Below are positions 45,605 through 57,400 of a stretch of 64,000 bases of DNA, piece after piece; positions within the stretch are counted from its first letter, which is position 1, and the number at the start of each line of letters is the position of its first letter. This DNA comes from Vibrio tapetis subsp. tapetis (GTDB taxonomy: Bacteria; Pseudomonadota; Gammaproteobacteria; Enterobacterales; Vibrionaceae): NCBI RefSeq assembly GCF_900233005.1, contig NZ_LT960612.1, positions 186,001-250,000 of the forward strand, read 5' to 3'. The position numbers and the translations under genes are program-made. A model generated the notes under the pieces. It did no database searches and was not told the DNA's origin. It saw only the letters and a program-made list of their open reading frames with translations.

Positions 45605-48600
45605 TTAAGTTTGAGAGGGGAGAAGAGTCAGTGCATCCGTGTAAAGCGCAAAGAGCTCTGAGCTAACAGGAGACAAAGATAAACCTAATGATTCAATGTA
45701 GGCGCAAGTAAGAGTACTATCAGCCACAATAGGTAACAGCGTTTCAGCATCCTCTTCCTCAACTGTATACGGCACAAGATTACTCAATTCTGGATATTGT
45801 TCCAGATGGGATAACAGGGCAATGCGCCACTTTGATGCCGACAAAGGTTTCAGCTTCTTACCTTTAACTAGAGTCTCTTGATAAAGGGTTGACCAAGGCA
45901 TTGGCTCAGGGTTGTTCATATGCCATATAGGACGTCGAAAATCATCGACTTTGGCGCGAACCAACACATCAGCAACCTCATCAGTCACCGTTAGATCTGC
46001 CAATGTACCTGATTCAGGATACGCTTCTAGCAAATGACACGCCTGAACTGATCGCCAAATAATGTCTTTCTCGTTGTTGATTCCTGTCTGCTTATCTCCA
46101 GACATGCTTGCCAGTCGATAAATGGAAACATCCAATCCTTGCGAACACGCTTGTAAACACAGTTGCTCCGCAACCCATTTACTTTGATTGTAACCACCAA
46201 TTAAATGTTGCCAGTTAGGCATTAGGGACGACTCAGTAATGCCTTCAATATCTGATGCAGAAGAAATTAAGCTCATGGTAGAAACAAAGTCGAACGATTT
46301 AATACTTGACGTCGAAGCCAACTCTAGAAGAGTGCGCGTTGCCTCAACGTTAGCCCGTTTCAAAAGACCATAAGGATAGGCAAAGTTCACCAAAGCACCA
46401 CAATGCACTATGTGACTGACGGATTTCGCCAAATTTTGCCAAGATTCTAGCCCAAGACCTAATTTATGTTGCGATAGATCCCCTACGACGATAGCAATTC
46501 GCGTTTGGTAGTCATTGCACCATAACTTCAATTCAGTTAGCTTACTTTTTACCCGAGAAAACCCCTCTTTCTTATCATTGGCTCGAACAATACAAACCAC
46601 TGTTCTATCGGTATTTTTTAATATACTTGCGCATAAATGAGCACCGACAAATCCTGTCACTCCAGTTAACAGCCATTCTCCATTCTCTGCTTTTAGCAGC
46701 CCATCTGGCACTAAATCCTGAGCGAGTACAGCCTCTTCTCCAAGATCATAATGAGTAACAATTTGGCGTAACGGCATTTCATGACCATCTTGTCTAAGAT
46801 TAAGCCAATCTGCCAAGGTCTGCATCGAAGGGAGTTGGTAGAACTCATTCAACGGAATGTCAACATCAAACGTCTCCCTGAGTTGGCTAACACATTGCGC
46901 GACCTGCAAAGAGCTTCCCCCCATCGCAAAGAAACTTTGATCTAAGTAAGAAATCTCACTTTTGAGTAATTCACTGAGTAAGTTAAGAAGTGTTAACTCT
47001 GTACCAGAATAAATCGCTTCTTGAGTCGCTTGAACATATTTTTGCTGAGTTAGCGCTCTAGCATCAATTTTATTATTAGGCGTTAATGGCCAAGCTTGTA
47101 AACAAGTGAAGGTTGACGGAATGACAGAGTTAGGGAGCTTACGCACCAAATGCTGGCGAATGACCTCGGAAGCGAATGGACGACCGTCTTCTGTTAAATA
47201 GTACGCATATAATGCGTCCACTTGTCCATCCATATAGTTAGGAACCACTCTTGCCTCTTTCACAGAAGCAAACTCTGACAACGCATACTCTATTTCTGAC
47301 AACTCCACTCTTACGCCGAGAATTTTTATTTGGGTATCCAATCGGCCCAAAATAAAAACGAAACCATTCTCATCACTTTGGCATTGATCGCCACTTCGAT
47401 AAAACTGAGATTGACCACTCGAAATGAAACGCGCAGACGTCAGTTCATCTCTTTGATGATACCCTTTTGCTACTCCTGTCCCTCCGATATACAGCTCACC
47501 AGAAACCCCGCTTGGTAAGGCATGCCCGCACTGATCGACAAGCCCAATATCAACGTCAGATAAAGCCAATACTGTCGTACTTCCGCGTTTTATGTACGGG
47601 GTTGGCCACGCAAAAAATGCTCGCTTCTGAAGGACCATACAAATTATACAATTGCCCTCTTTCTGCCCATTTTCTTGCCAAAGCTGGTGGGCAGCGATCA
47701 CCACCGACACCGACCCAAGAAAGCCTTTTAACTTGCGTTACGTCAACGTGAGTCAGCAGCGCGGGAGGCAAAAATATCATCGTAATCTGATGTAATTGGA
47801 TGATTTTGGTGATCTCTTGAGGATTGCGAACACAATCAATATCGTCAAAGACCAACGTCCCTCCGCTAGCCAACAGCATTAATACTTCAAGTACCACAGC
47901 ATCAAAACTCATACCTGAGCACTGGAGTAATCGGTGGGGTTGATCCATGGTGGATGACAAGAACGCCATTCGGCTCGCTAGCCCCTCATGGGTATTGATT
48001 GATGCTTTAGGCTTACCCGTCGTCCCAGACGTATAAATTAGATACGCAATATCATCACATTGCGTCATTATTTGTAAATATTGATCTTTATTGCCAGAAC
48101 AAGCACTAAGCCCGTCGACGGCTTGAATGTTGTTTACTTCACAGTAGTCATTCAACCAAGCTGGCATGTTTTCATTAAATAAGAGGTGCTTCGAGCCACT
48201 GTCTGACAGCATATCTGAAACCCGTTGTTCTGGGTATTGAGCGTCAAGCCCTAGATAACAAGCCCCCATCTCCATAACCGCAAGCATATTGAGAATCGAC
48301 TGATGCTCGTTACGGCTAAAACAAGCAACAACCTGCCCCTTTTCGACTCCCTGATGTCTAAGTAAAGCGATAAGGCTCTTCACTTTCTGCCATGCTTGAG
48401 AGTAGCTCAACGTAACGTTAGATACCTTGTCTTCAATGAGTGCTAATTCTGGTTGAACCTCGACTAATTCACGTAATCGCTGCGATAAGAGAGGCGTTTT
48501 TTGCTGTTTTGCTTATCGCTTGAGACGCCATAGGCAAGTACGTTGTCAAGCCGCTGAGTGGGCTTTCACCCTCCCTCAATAGCGATGTCATCACATCACA

Positions 48601-49842
48601 CACTGAGTTAGCCAAAATATTAATTAGCGATGCGTTCCAGCGCGACGTATCATATCGAACTTGGATCTTGAACGGGTCACCCGGCCACGCGTAAATCGCC
48701 ATTGGGTAACCAACCGATTCCTTAGCCAACACTGGGGTCACTTTAAATGGCAGAGTTGAATCCGATTCAACGTCATGCGCTTCATATTGAAAGACCGTTA
48801 ACACCTGAAATGGCATAGAATTCGCTTCCCAGTCCGCCGCTTTCATTATTTGACTAAGAGGCAACTGATTATGGTGAAAACTTTCGCTCAATTCTTGATG
48901 ACGTTGGATCAAATAGTCACAGCATGATTGCGACCAGTCAAACCGCCAAGCTTGAGGCACGGTGTTCAACAACGGACCGATAATCCTTGATTCATCAAAC
49001 TGGCTCATCTCTCTCATTAACGTCGTCATGCCTAGCACCACGTTATCTTCATGAGTCCAACGTGCCATCACTAAGCTACAAGCACTCTGAAACAAACTGC
49101 TTTCTGTAATGGATAACTTCTGACAACCGGCTTGAATAGAATCACGCCAAACCTTGGAGCGTAATACTTCTAGGCTACCTTGACCTTCCCCCGAATGCCC
49201 GACTTGTGAACCCATCGCCTTGCCAACATCATATCCCTTCAGTTTGTCTTTCCAAAACCAGGCTGACTCTTCTTGCTCAAGCAATGATACCCTTTTAATG
49301 TGATGAGCAAGGGATGGGGCAAATGGCAATGCACCAGAATCCTGAGAAGATAGCCTGACGTAAGCTTCACCTAATTCTTTGGCTAAAACCCCAAAAGACC
49401 AGCCATCAATAATCACATGGTGCACCGTCACCAACATATACAACTTATCACTGGATACCCGCACTATATTCACACGGAACAAGGGGGCATTTTCTAAATC
49501 AAAACCTTTGGCCTTTTCTTGCTCCGCATAGTCATGAATGTTGAATTTTTCGTCATTAATGTCAGAAAAAGACCAAGGTACAACACTGTTAGATGGCTTA
49601 AACACAACTTGATGTGGCTTTTTCAATCCTGAAAAGTAAAGACGCGTACGCAAAGCTGAGTGAGCATGCATGACCGCTTCCCACGCCTGCTTATTAAGTT
49701 TAACATCATAACTACCCGTAATTTCAACCGCCAGTTGCTCAATATAGAGCGCATCATTTGACTGTATTGACTGATTGAGAATAGCGGATTGCATCGCAGT
49801 TAACGGAAACGCATCCGAAACAACATTATTCCAAGTTTCCAC
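45605..49842 (-). CDS. NRPS C-A-PCP-reductase, interrupted by two apparent frameshifts
   Basis: Three overlapping frames (49842-48469, 48410-47556 and 47710-45605) form one NRPS. Order: condensation domain with HHVIIDGWS; adenylation domain (YLIYTSGTTGKPKAS, YNLYGPSEASIF, ELYIGGTGVAKGY, YRSGDQ); PCP with FAMGGSSLQVA; and a terminal thioester reductase with NAD-binding LLTGVTGFVGAHL and catalytic GGYNQSKWVAEQ. The frames break at T6 on the plus strand (48497-48502) and A6 (47612-47617); removing one base at each gives a single 1411-residue protein. The A pocket (D235, A236, L239, F278) looks hydrophobic, with no clear substrate. The GTG start overlaps the PKS stop by 17 bp, with AGGAGAG before it. 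The reductase should release the chain as an aldehyde or alcohol. Confidence 0.85.
47612..47617 (-). other. Apparent frameshift in the A domain (A6 run)
   Basis: The A-domain frame ending ...YNLYGPSEASIF turns out of frame within a run of six A (plus strand). With five, the protein continues AWPTPYIKRGSTTVLAL and on to SGELYIGG without a stop. Confidence 0.8.
48497..48502 (-). other. Apparent frameshift between C and A domains (T6 run)
   Basis: The condensation frame runs to a stop at 48469, while the A domain continues in another frame (TPLLSQRLRELVEVQPELAL). One base fewer in the six-T run (plus strand) joins them. Confidence 0.8.
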
Positions 49843-52800
49843 AGCTCTCTCCTCGCGTTTTCCATTGTTTAATGATGACGGTTTTCTCTTCTAGGGAAAG
49901 AGTGCTCAGTTCAAATGGTTCAATAGTCTCACTCTGTTTATCCAGGTGTTGGGGTCTCTGTCTATATCCACCGTTAACCTTATCTTCCATCGTCTTCAGG
50001 TTCAGGCACTGGTATGCTTCAGAGACAGACAACTGGCCACCGTGCAAGGATACTTGTCGAACCAAATCTAATAGATCGACCGAGCTACCGCCCAACGCAA
50101 AAAAATGGTCATCATCAGACAGTTCTGAAGCGTTAATTCCTAATATGTTCGACCAAATAGACTTCATGCTCACCGGGTCACTTCGCTTAGCGATCTCTTC
50201 AACTTCTCCACTTTGAGTCGCCTTTGAATCAGAAAGTGCTTTTACTGTTAGCTCAATCTCTGCCCAATAGCGTTGAGGAGCGAGTGCAATGCTCGGTAGC
50301 GGGACTCGACGTCCCTCATCAGAGCACCAATCCTGCCAATCAATGTTAAAGCCATGAACCCAAAGTGTCGCGAGTGTCGTTAGCCACTGCCCTACGCCCG
50401 AGTGGTTAGGCTTATTAGCCGTATTCGTGACGGTGCTAGTCACCTCACTAATTAGCGGGCTTAATTGAGGTTTTGCCCCAATTTCTAAATAGAGTGCATT
50501 GGGATATTCTCGATGAATATTGGTAACAGCGTCCCCAAATTTGACCGTATTTCGTAAGTGATCACTCCAATACTGTGCGGTGGTAACTTGCTGAAGATCC
50601 ACTTCTATTCCGGTGACATTGCTGTACCAAGTATGACGAGGAAAATTAGGGCATGACTGTTCTACAACCGCTGAAAACTCTTGTAAGATGGGTTCCATCG
50701 CCCGACTGTGGTAAGCCTGAGACGTATTTAATTGAGTATGCCGTACTGAATTGTCATTCAGAACTTTCAACAACCACGCCAGTTCACCGTTTTGTACACT
50801 GAGAACTAACTGTGTTTCACTGTTGATTGCAGCCAAGTCTACCTTCTGCTTCCAATCTTCTCCGAGAACCTCATGCAGCTGATTCTCTGCCAGATGACAA
50901 GCGATCATTGCTCCTTTTTCCGCCCGAGCCATCAGGCTTCCGCGAAGAAATACTAAATCTAGAGCTGTTTCATAGTTCCATACCCCTGCATAGCAAGCTG
51001 CGACAAACTCACCAAGGCTATGACCAACCAAGGTGTCAGGTGATAACTTGGTACTTTTCAGAAGTTCTAGATAGCTCATCGCTAGAATAAACAATGCTGG
51101 TTGGACAAGAGCCGTGTTCTGCAAAGCTTCATCTAAGTCGTTACTCGCCTCAGTTAACAAGGGTAACAACTGAACACCGTAACTTCTTTCAATATACGCG
51201 CAGCCTTGGTCAATCATTGCACGTGCAACAGGATAACTGTGATAAATGCCAGCCGCCATGCCTGAAAACTGACTACCTTGACCAGTAAAGACGTACACTA
51301 GCTGATCACATTGACGTTGAGAAACAATAGGTTGTTCTAAGGCGTCGGCCAGAACTTGATTCGGTTCAATCACGCACGAACAGCGGTGAGAAAATGCTTT
51401 TCTCGTGTGTCGTAAGGTCCATTCAATATCTCCCAACGAATGTGCTCGAACTGACTTCGATTGCTCAAACAAACGTACCGTTTCTACAGATTGAGCATAA
51501 CTCGGCGTTGACCATTGTAGAACATGATGCTGTTGACTAAACACGGCATTCCCCCCCTAAAAATTCGGGTGCAGACGATAAAACAACATGTGCATTAGTG
51601 CCGCCAAACCCAAATGAACTGACTGCCCCAAAAATGTCACCTGACTCCCTCAAAGAAAACGCATCTGAATTAACAAAGAATGGACTGGACTCTAGCCCTA
51701 AGCGAGGGTTAGGTTATTTCATAATGCAAAGTAGCAGGGAGCACTCGCTGTTCAATCGTTTTTGCTGCTTTGATTAGTGCGGCGATACCGCTCGCACAAT
51801 CCAAATGCCCAATATTTGATTTGATGGAGCCAAGGGCACAATATTGCGAGCCACATTCACCATAAGCACTTTTTAGCGCAGACAGCTCCATGGGGTCACC
51901 TAGTTCAGTTGCCGTACCATGGGCTTCGACAAAGTGAATCTCTTCAGGACCAACACCAGCTACATTCATTGCCTCTTGAATAACTTCAGTCTGACCAGCC
52001 AAACTTGGAGCGGTAAACCCTGCTTTGCTCGCCCCGTCGTTATTAACGGCAGAACCTCTCACAACCGCATAAATATAATCATTGTCAGATTGTGCATCTT
52101 CGAGACGCTTCAATGTCACCGCTCCAACACCATCACCAAACAAAGTGCCAGACGATTGATGATCAAATGGACGGCAATGACCGTCTTTCGAACGTATCCC
52201 TTGTGGCGAGTAGAGATACCCCATTGGACCATATGCCGAAATCGAAGCACCACCAGCTAAAGCGAGATCACACTCACCCGCCAACAGCGCCTGACAAGCT
52301 TGATGCACTGCCACCAAAGAGGTTGAACACGCGGTTTGCACTGTCATTGCGGGTCCCGTCAGGTTCAATTTATATGCGACACGCGTACAAAGAAAATCCT
52401 TATCATTGGCCATCATGATGCTCACTGGATCACGATGAGCATACTTCGGATTACCAAGAATATTGTTTGCAAAGTAAGTGCCTATAGAACAACCTCCGAA
52501 AACGCCGGTTTTTAAACCCACCGTTTCTGGCTCTGGGTAGCCAGCGTTTTCTAAAGATTGCCAACAAATTTGTAAAAACAAACGCTGCTGCGGGTCCATC
52601 ATTTCTGCTTCTGCGGGCGTGATATCAAAAAAGCTGGCATCAAATAAACTCGGTTCTTGCAGGCATGAAGCACGCAAAACATAATGTGGATGATCAAGCC
52701 ACGATGAGTCCACTTTCCCGACTAAAGCCTCATGAGGGATTGTCTCTATGGTTTCTTCTTTTAAAAGTAACCGTTGCCAAAGTTCGTCTACACTCCCAGC

Positions 52801-52851
52801 TTTCGGGAACAATCCGGCCATTCCAACAATGGCAATCGCTTCTTCACTCAT
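49826..52851 (-). CDS. PKS module KS-AT-ACP, interrupted by two apparent frameshifts
   Basis: Frames 52851-51709 (KS) and 51544-49826 (AT-ACP) plus a bridging frame form one 1007-residue module after removing two bases. The KS has the catalytic triad (TACSTSL, EAHGTATELGD, KSNIGH). Its C-terminal end FGFGGTNAHVVL lies in the bridging frame. The AT has VFTGQGSQFSGM, the nucleophile GHSLGEFVAA and QAYHSRAM in place of the malonyl-type HAFH. The ACP has FFALGGSSVDLLD. No KR, DH or ER domain is present, so a beta-keto group should remain. The start overlaps the decarboxylase stop (ATGA). Breaks are near 51709-51717 and at C7 51551-51557. Confidence 0.85.
51551..51557 (-). other. Apparent frameshift between KS and AT (C7 run)
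   Basis: On the minus strand the run is G7. With six G the frame of the KS C-terminus (SSAPEFLGG) continues directly into NAVFSQQHHVLQW of the AT part; with seven it meets a stop. Confidence 0.75.
51709..51717 (-). other. Apparent frameshift near the end of the KS domain
   Basis: The KS frame ends LPATLHYEIT-stop, while the conserved continuation NPRLGLESSPFFVNS is in another frame one base away. Removing one base from the ATAACC sequence gives a typical KS segment. Confidence 0.75.
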
Positions 52852-54398
52852 GCGATTCCCTCTAGATCTAGCCCTTGCTCACGCACTTCTTTTTCTAGGC
52901 TTTCAGCAATCACCAATTGATCAGCAATGACCGTTTGTAAGTGACTACGTGTTGTGAGTGGATTTAGCATCACAGCTCGGAATAATACGAGAGATTGCTC
53001 TGGGTATAGATTAGTTACCCGCTTGGTTCGTGAAACAAACGTATTACCTAATGCCCTCTGTCGCTTCTGCAACACAACATTAAAGGCGTTAACGTATTCA
53101 TTTTCTTGTTCATTTAAGTGTCGTTCACGGTAGCCTTCTGGTAAATAACGGTAAACCATCAAATTCATTTTTGGCTGATGAACCAATTCAAACTCTTGAG
53201 TTTCATTAAGTATCTGCGCCATCACCTTGGCTCTGGATAAGCTTTGTGACAAGAGCTCACCATAGCCAGACTTACCGATAAGGTGAAAGGCTGCGTGCAA
53301 GTACAACGCCATAGCAGGGCGAGTTCCCTCTAAAGTAAAACGACCTTGATCAAGAGAGGAACTCCGGATGGCATAAGGCGCTTCTTTACGAATTTGCCCT
53401 AACGTTTCAACTTCACGTGTTAAAAGCAGACCACACCCAATTGGCGTCATCAATTGTTTATGTCCATCAATGGTTACCGAATCTGCACGATGGATATCAG
53501 AGAGGATCGCTTTACCTTCTTCGCACAGCACCATAGCCCCACCCCAAGCACCATCCACATGAAGGTGAGCGCCATTTTCTTGAGCCAACTCAGACATTTC
53601 AGCAATTGGATCCACACTGCCAAAATCAGTGGTTCCGGCGATGGCCACTAAAGAGACAACAGGCTGATTCTTTTCCTTTACCTTGTTCAACGCCTCTTTA
53701 AGGTGGGTGAGAGATAAACGATATTCATGATCAAAAGGAAGTCGAATTAAGTCTAATCCTAGCAAATCTGCCGCTTTGTCAAACGAGTAATGCATGAGTT
53801 CTGAACCAATGATGACGCCTCGTTGTGTGTTTGTACCATCAGCTTGTTGGCGCTTGTTTCTGGCCACCCACATCGCGGTAATATTCGCGACCGTACCACC
53901 ACTTGTAAAGCAGCCAAAGTTAACATTCGCATCTTGAACACTTTCTAGATACGAATCTTCACTTAAATTAAACACCTCTTTATGAAGCATCGCTAAGACT
54001 TGCCTTTCCAAGAAATTCAGTCCACGACAAGACTCAATTTTCATCATATTTTGGTTAAGAATCATCACGATCCTTGACAATTGGCTCACAAAGTTAGGAA
54101 GAGGCGACGTCATATGCCCTACGTAAGTCGGAGAGGCTAAGTGCGAGCAATGGGGCAAAATATCATTTTGAAACCCTTCCAAATAGGATCCCATTGACTG
54201 CTGCTGAGCTGGAATTGTCGTGTCTGTAAACAAGGTTTTCAGTTCACTTATCTTCATCGAGTCACGACTGTCCGTTGAACTTAAGAACTGTTGACACATC
54301 TCATCGATCCAGCCATCAAATTGACTGAATCCCTGAGTAAATAAGCCTTCAACATCTAAATTATTGTCGGCCGCTAATGGGTTTGAGTAGATATTCAT
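52848..54398 (-). CDS. PLP-dependent acidic amino acid decarboxylase (PanP/GadB-like)
   Basis: A 516-residue group II PLP decarboxylase. It has GHMTSPLPNFVSQLSRIV and GCFTSGGTVANITAMWVARN (phosphate binding), HVDGAWGGAMV (Asp for the pyridine nitrogen) and the Schiff-base Lys in VTIDGHKQLMTPIGCG. It resembles PanP of Vibrio, which makes beta-alanine from L-aspartate, and more distantly glutamate and 2,4-diaminobutyrate decarboxylases. It lies between a C-A-PCP gene and a PKS gene, within a run of short gaps and overlaps, so it should make a building block for the assembly line; beta-alanine is most likely given the pocket of the preceding A domain. The exact substrate is inferred. Confidence 0.85.
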   Translation of the reverse strand: MNIYSNPLAADNNLDVEGLFTQGFSQFDGWIDEMCQQFLSSTDSRDSMKISELKTLFTDTTIPAQQQSMGSYLEGFQNDILPHCSHLASPTYVGHMTSPLPNFVSQLSRIVMILNQNMMKIESCRGLNFLERQVLAMLHKEVFNLSEDSYLESVQDANVNFGCFTSGGTVANITAMWVARNKRQQADGTNTQRGVIIGSELMHYSFDKAADLLGLDLIRLPFDHEYRLSLTHLKEALNKVKEKNQPVVSLVAIAGTTDFGSVDPIAEMSELAQENGAHLHVDGAWGGAMVLCEEGKAILSDIHRADSVTIDGHKQLMTPIGCGLLLTREVETLGQIRKEAPYAIRSSSLDQGRFTLEGTRPAMALYLHAAFHLIGKSGYGELLSQSLSRAKVMAQILNETQEFELVHQPKMNLMVYRYLPEGYRERHLNEQENEYVNAFNVVLQKRQRALGNTFVSRTKRVTNLYPEQSLVLFRAVMLNPLTTRSHLQTVIADQLVIAESLEKEVREQGLDLEGIA

Positions 54399-54414
54399 TT
54401 GTTATTCCTTCGGC

Positions 54415-57400
54415 TTATTTTGTTCTTCTACGCACTCTAGAAGTGCGCTGTCCGCGTCTAGCGGGCTTATTAGTTGATAGGTCTTTTGAACCAAAAAGAT
54501 ACTGAGCAAGAGAGCGAATTGTCGGATATTTCAGTAATGTCACGACGTCTACGGCTTTGTCTAAGGTAGTCATTACTTGGTGCTGAACCTGATTCAGCTC
54601 CAGAGAAGAAAAACCAAGATCAAAGACATTTTTGTCAATGTCACAAGCGTTAACTTGCAAGACACCCGCATAAATATCTTCTAACGCTTGTTCATGTTCA
54701 GTTTTTTCGGCTGGAGCTTGCGACTCGATTAAACTCCGCTCCGCTTCGACCAATTGTTCTAGTGCTGGCATATTCACTTTGCCGTGTGGCAGCAAAGGGA
54801 TCTGACTCAAACAGTAGAGTTGGGATGGCACCATATAAGCAGGCAGTCTCTCCAACAATTGTTCACGGGTAGATTGGGGGCTGTTAGAACCTCTCCAACA
54901 GCCAATGAGTGCTGAGTATTGATGAGAAAAGTACACCACGGCGCCGCTATCCCCCGTCGACTCACGCAAGTTCATTTGAACTTCCAGTACCTCAACTCGA
55001 TTGCCACGAATCTTTACCATGCCATCTTTGCGTCCAATGAGTCTCACTTGTCCTGAAGGCAGAACCGCCGCTAAGTCACGCATTTTAAACGCTCCCTGCT
55101 GCCCATTATCAGATTCCTCTGCTGGCGTCTGATGATGGGTATAACCAAGCAGTTTCTGCTGACCAGTAAGTTCAATTTCTCCGGGGCAACCAATGGGCAT
55201 AAGGCGACCAAACTGATCCACAATCTCTATTCGCGCACCCTCTACGATTTGCCCTAAATAGCCCGACATAACACTTTCTACGCAGACTTTATGCCAAGCG
55301 ATATCATTCACTTCTGTTGAACCGTAGAGGTTAAAGACATCAGCCTCCGGAAAAGTTTCCTGAACCTCAGATAGCAATGTCAGAGAAAAAGGCTCTGCCG
55401 TTGAATAGACATGCCTAAGTGTCGGAAAGACATGATTTCCCATACACAGCATTCTAAGCAGACTCGGTACGGCATATAGCTTCGACACCTGCTGAGTATT
55501 GACCAACTCAGCCAAAAGCGACCCAGAAGCTACCTCATGATTCTGTGCAACAATACTCGTCGCCCCTGTCATTATCGTGTCGAGCACTTCCCACAGTGCA
55601 TCGACAAAACCCAAAGGCGTTCGCTGTAAAACACGATCGCTTGGCAAGGTCGTCAACGTGTTACGCGCAAAATTCAACCTCGCATTCGCCGCACCGACAG
55701 AAATGGATACGCCTTTAGGCAACCCCGTCGTGCCAGATGTATACAACACGGCAAATTCTTCAAACGACGTTCTAGGTTCAATAGTTTGGATCATCGAGGT
55801 AAAATTCGACACGGTCTTAGCGAGTGCGTCCTGCGTGAGGATCTCAGCTTGAGTTGAAAACTCTACCGCAGGCTGCTCCCCCTCTTCAAAAATCAGCAAG
55901 GTTGGGCAAGCATCATTAATGATCTGCTGGCAACGCACTTCTGGTAATGAGCGGTCCAACGGGACATACGCCACCCCAAACACCGAACAAGCAGCAAGTA
56001 CTGCCTGTTGTTCCAGTCCTCTTTCTCCCCAAAAAGCAACACGTTCACCTCTTTGAAGTTGACGGCTTCTAAACGTTTCCAACCACAACGAGATGCGTTG
56101 TTTGAGCGAACCATAAGAGGTCACCTGCCCATCTATCACCATCGCGGTGTAGCTATCGCTAATAGAATCCAAACGTGCTGCCAGTTCAGACAGCATATCG
56201 GGCTGGTCTGTTTTGCGGCGATCTAACGTATTCAGTATTTCCTGTTCTTGTACGGTAACAATCTCGACAGATTGCAACGGTTGCTCTAGTGGCGCTGTTG
56301 CAAACGACCTCAATACTTGCTCATAATGATCTGCTAACCATTGAATTCGCTGCTTGGTATATCTTGAACTGTCGTAGTTAAGGACTAATTCAAATGCGTC
56401 TCCTTTTGGCCAAACGTAAATTTCCAGGTCCATGTGCGCGTACGAGCTTTCAGCCTCTAACGCTCTGATTTCCAGCTCTCCCCAGCTATCGAGAGACACT
56501 TGTTCAGGTTGCATCACCAGACCAATCTGATAAATAGGGTGCCCTTCACTTTGCCAACCAACCGATTTCACCACTTCTGGAAAAGGGGCAGATTGATTCG
56601 CCAATGCTTCTAACCCTGTGCGCTTAGAGATATCCAAGAAAGCGTGTAAATTGTCTGATTCACACCACGCCTGACGAAGTACGATATTGTTGACAAAACA
56701 CCCTATTAGCGACTGACTTTCGGTTTTATCTCGCCCAGATACGTAGGAGCCAATCACAGACTCTTGAGTATCGTTATAACGCCCAACCAAATACTGCAAC
56801 GCCGCACTAAACAGCATAAAGTTCGACATGCCAAGCGCTTGCCCACGAGCAGACAGAGCACTCGCTAAACTGTCTGGTAAATTATGCCGAACCACCGCGC
56901 CTTGAAACGCCTTAGTGTCCAATGAAGGCAACACATCCGCTGGCAATCTAGTGACAGGGGCATTTGAGAGTTTCTGTTGCCAATAGTTGAGCGCATCTTT
57001 ACTTGCAATCTCTTGGCTCATCCCAGCAACGTCAATGTAATCTTTAGTAATCACATCGAGATCTTGCTGTTGCTCTAAGTAAAATGCTCTTAACTCATCC
57101 AGTAAAATCCCTGTAGACCAACCATCAAACGCGATGTGATGAAACTCCAAGCTAAGGATATGTTCTTGTTCGTTCAGTTTAGCGACCGTGGTTCGATAGA
57201 CTTCACCTTGTTGAAAATCCAATGGTTGGTTATTCTGACAAGAAGCGCGTTCAAGCCAGTCGGATACATCATCGAAGCGTTGCACGTTTAATGGTTTCGA
57301 CTCTGCTTCACACAAAAACTGTACCGCTTGCCCCAAATTCGAGTCAAAACGATACCCCGTTCTTAGTGTCGCATGACGTTGAATCACACCTTCAAGGGCG

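Noticed and set aside
51545..51708. KS and AT-ACP as separate proteins, as in a trans-AT or split system
   Set aside because: The conserved KS end FGFGGTNAHVVL lies in the gap in a third frame and leads directly into the AT frame, so a broken single gene explains the data better.
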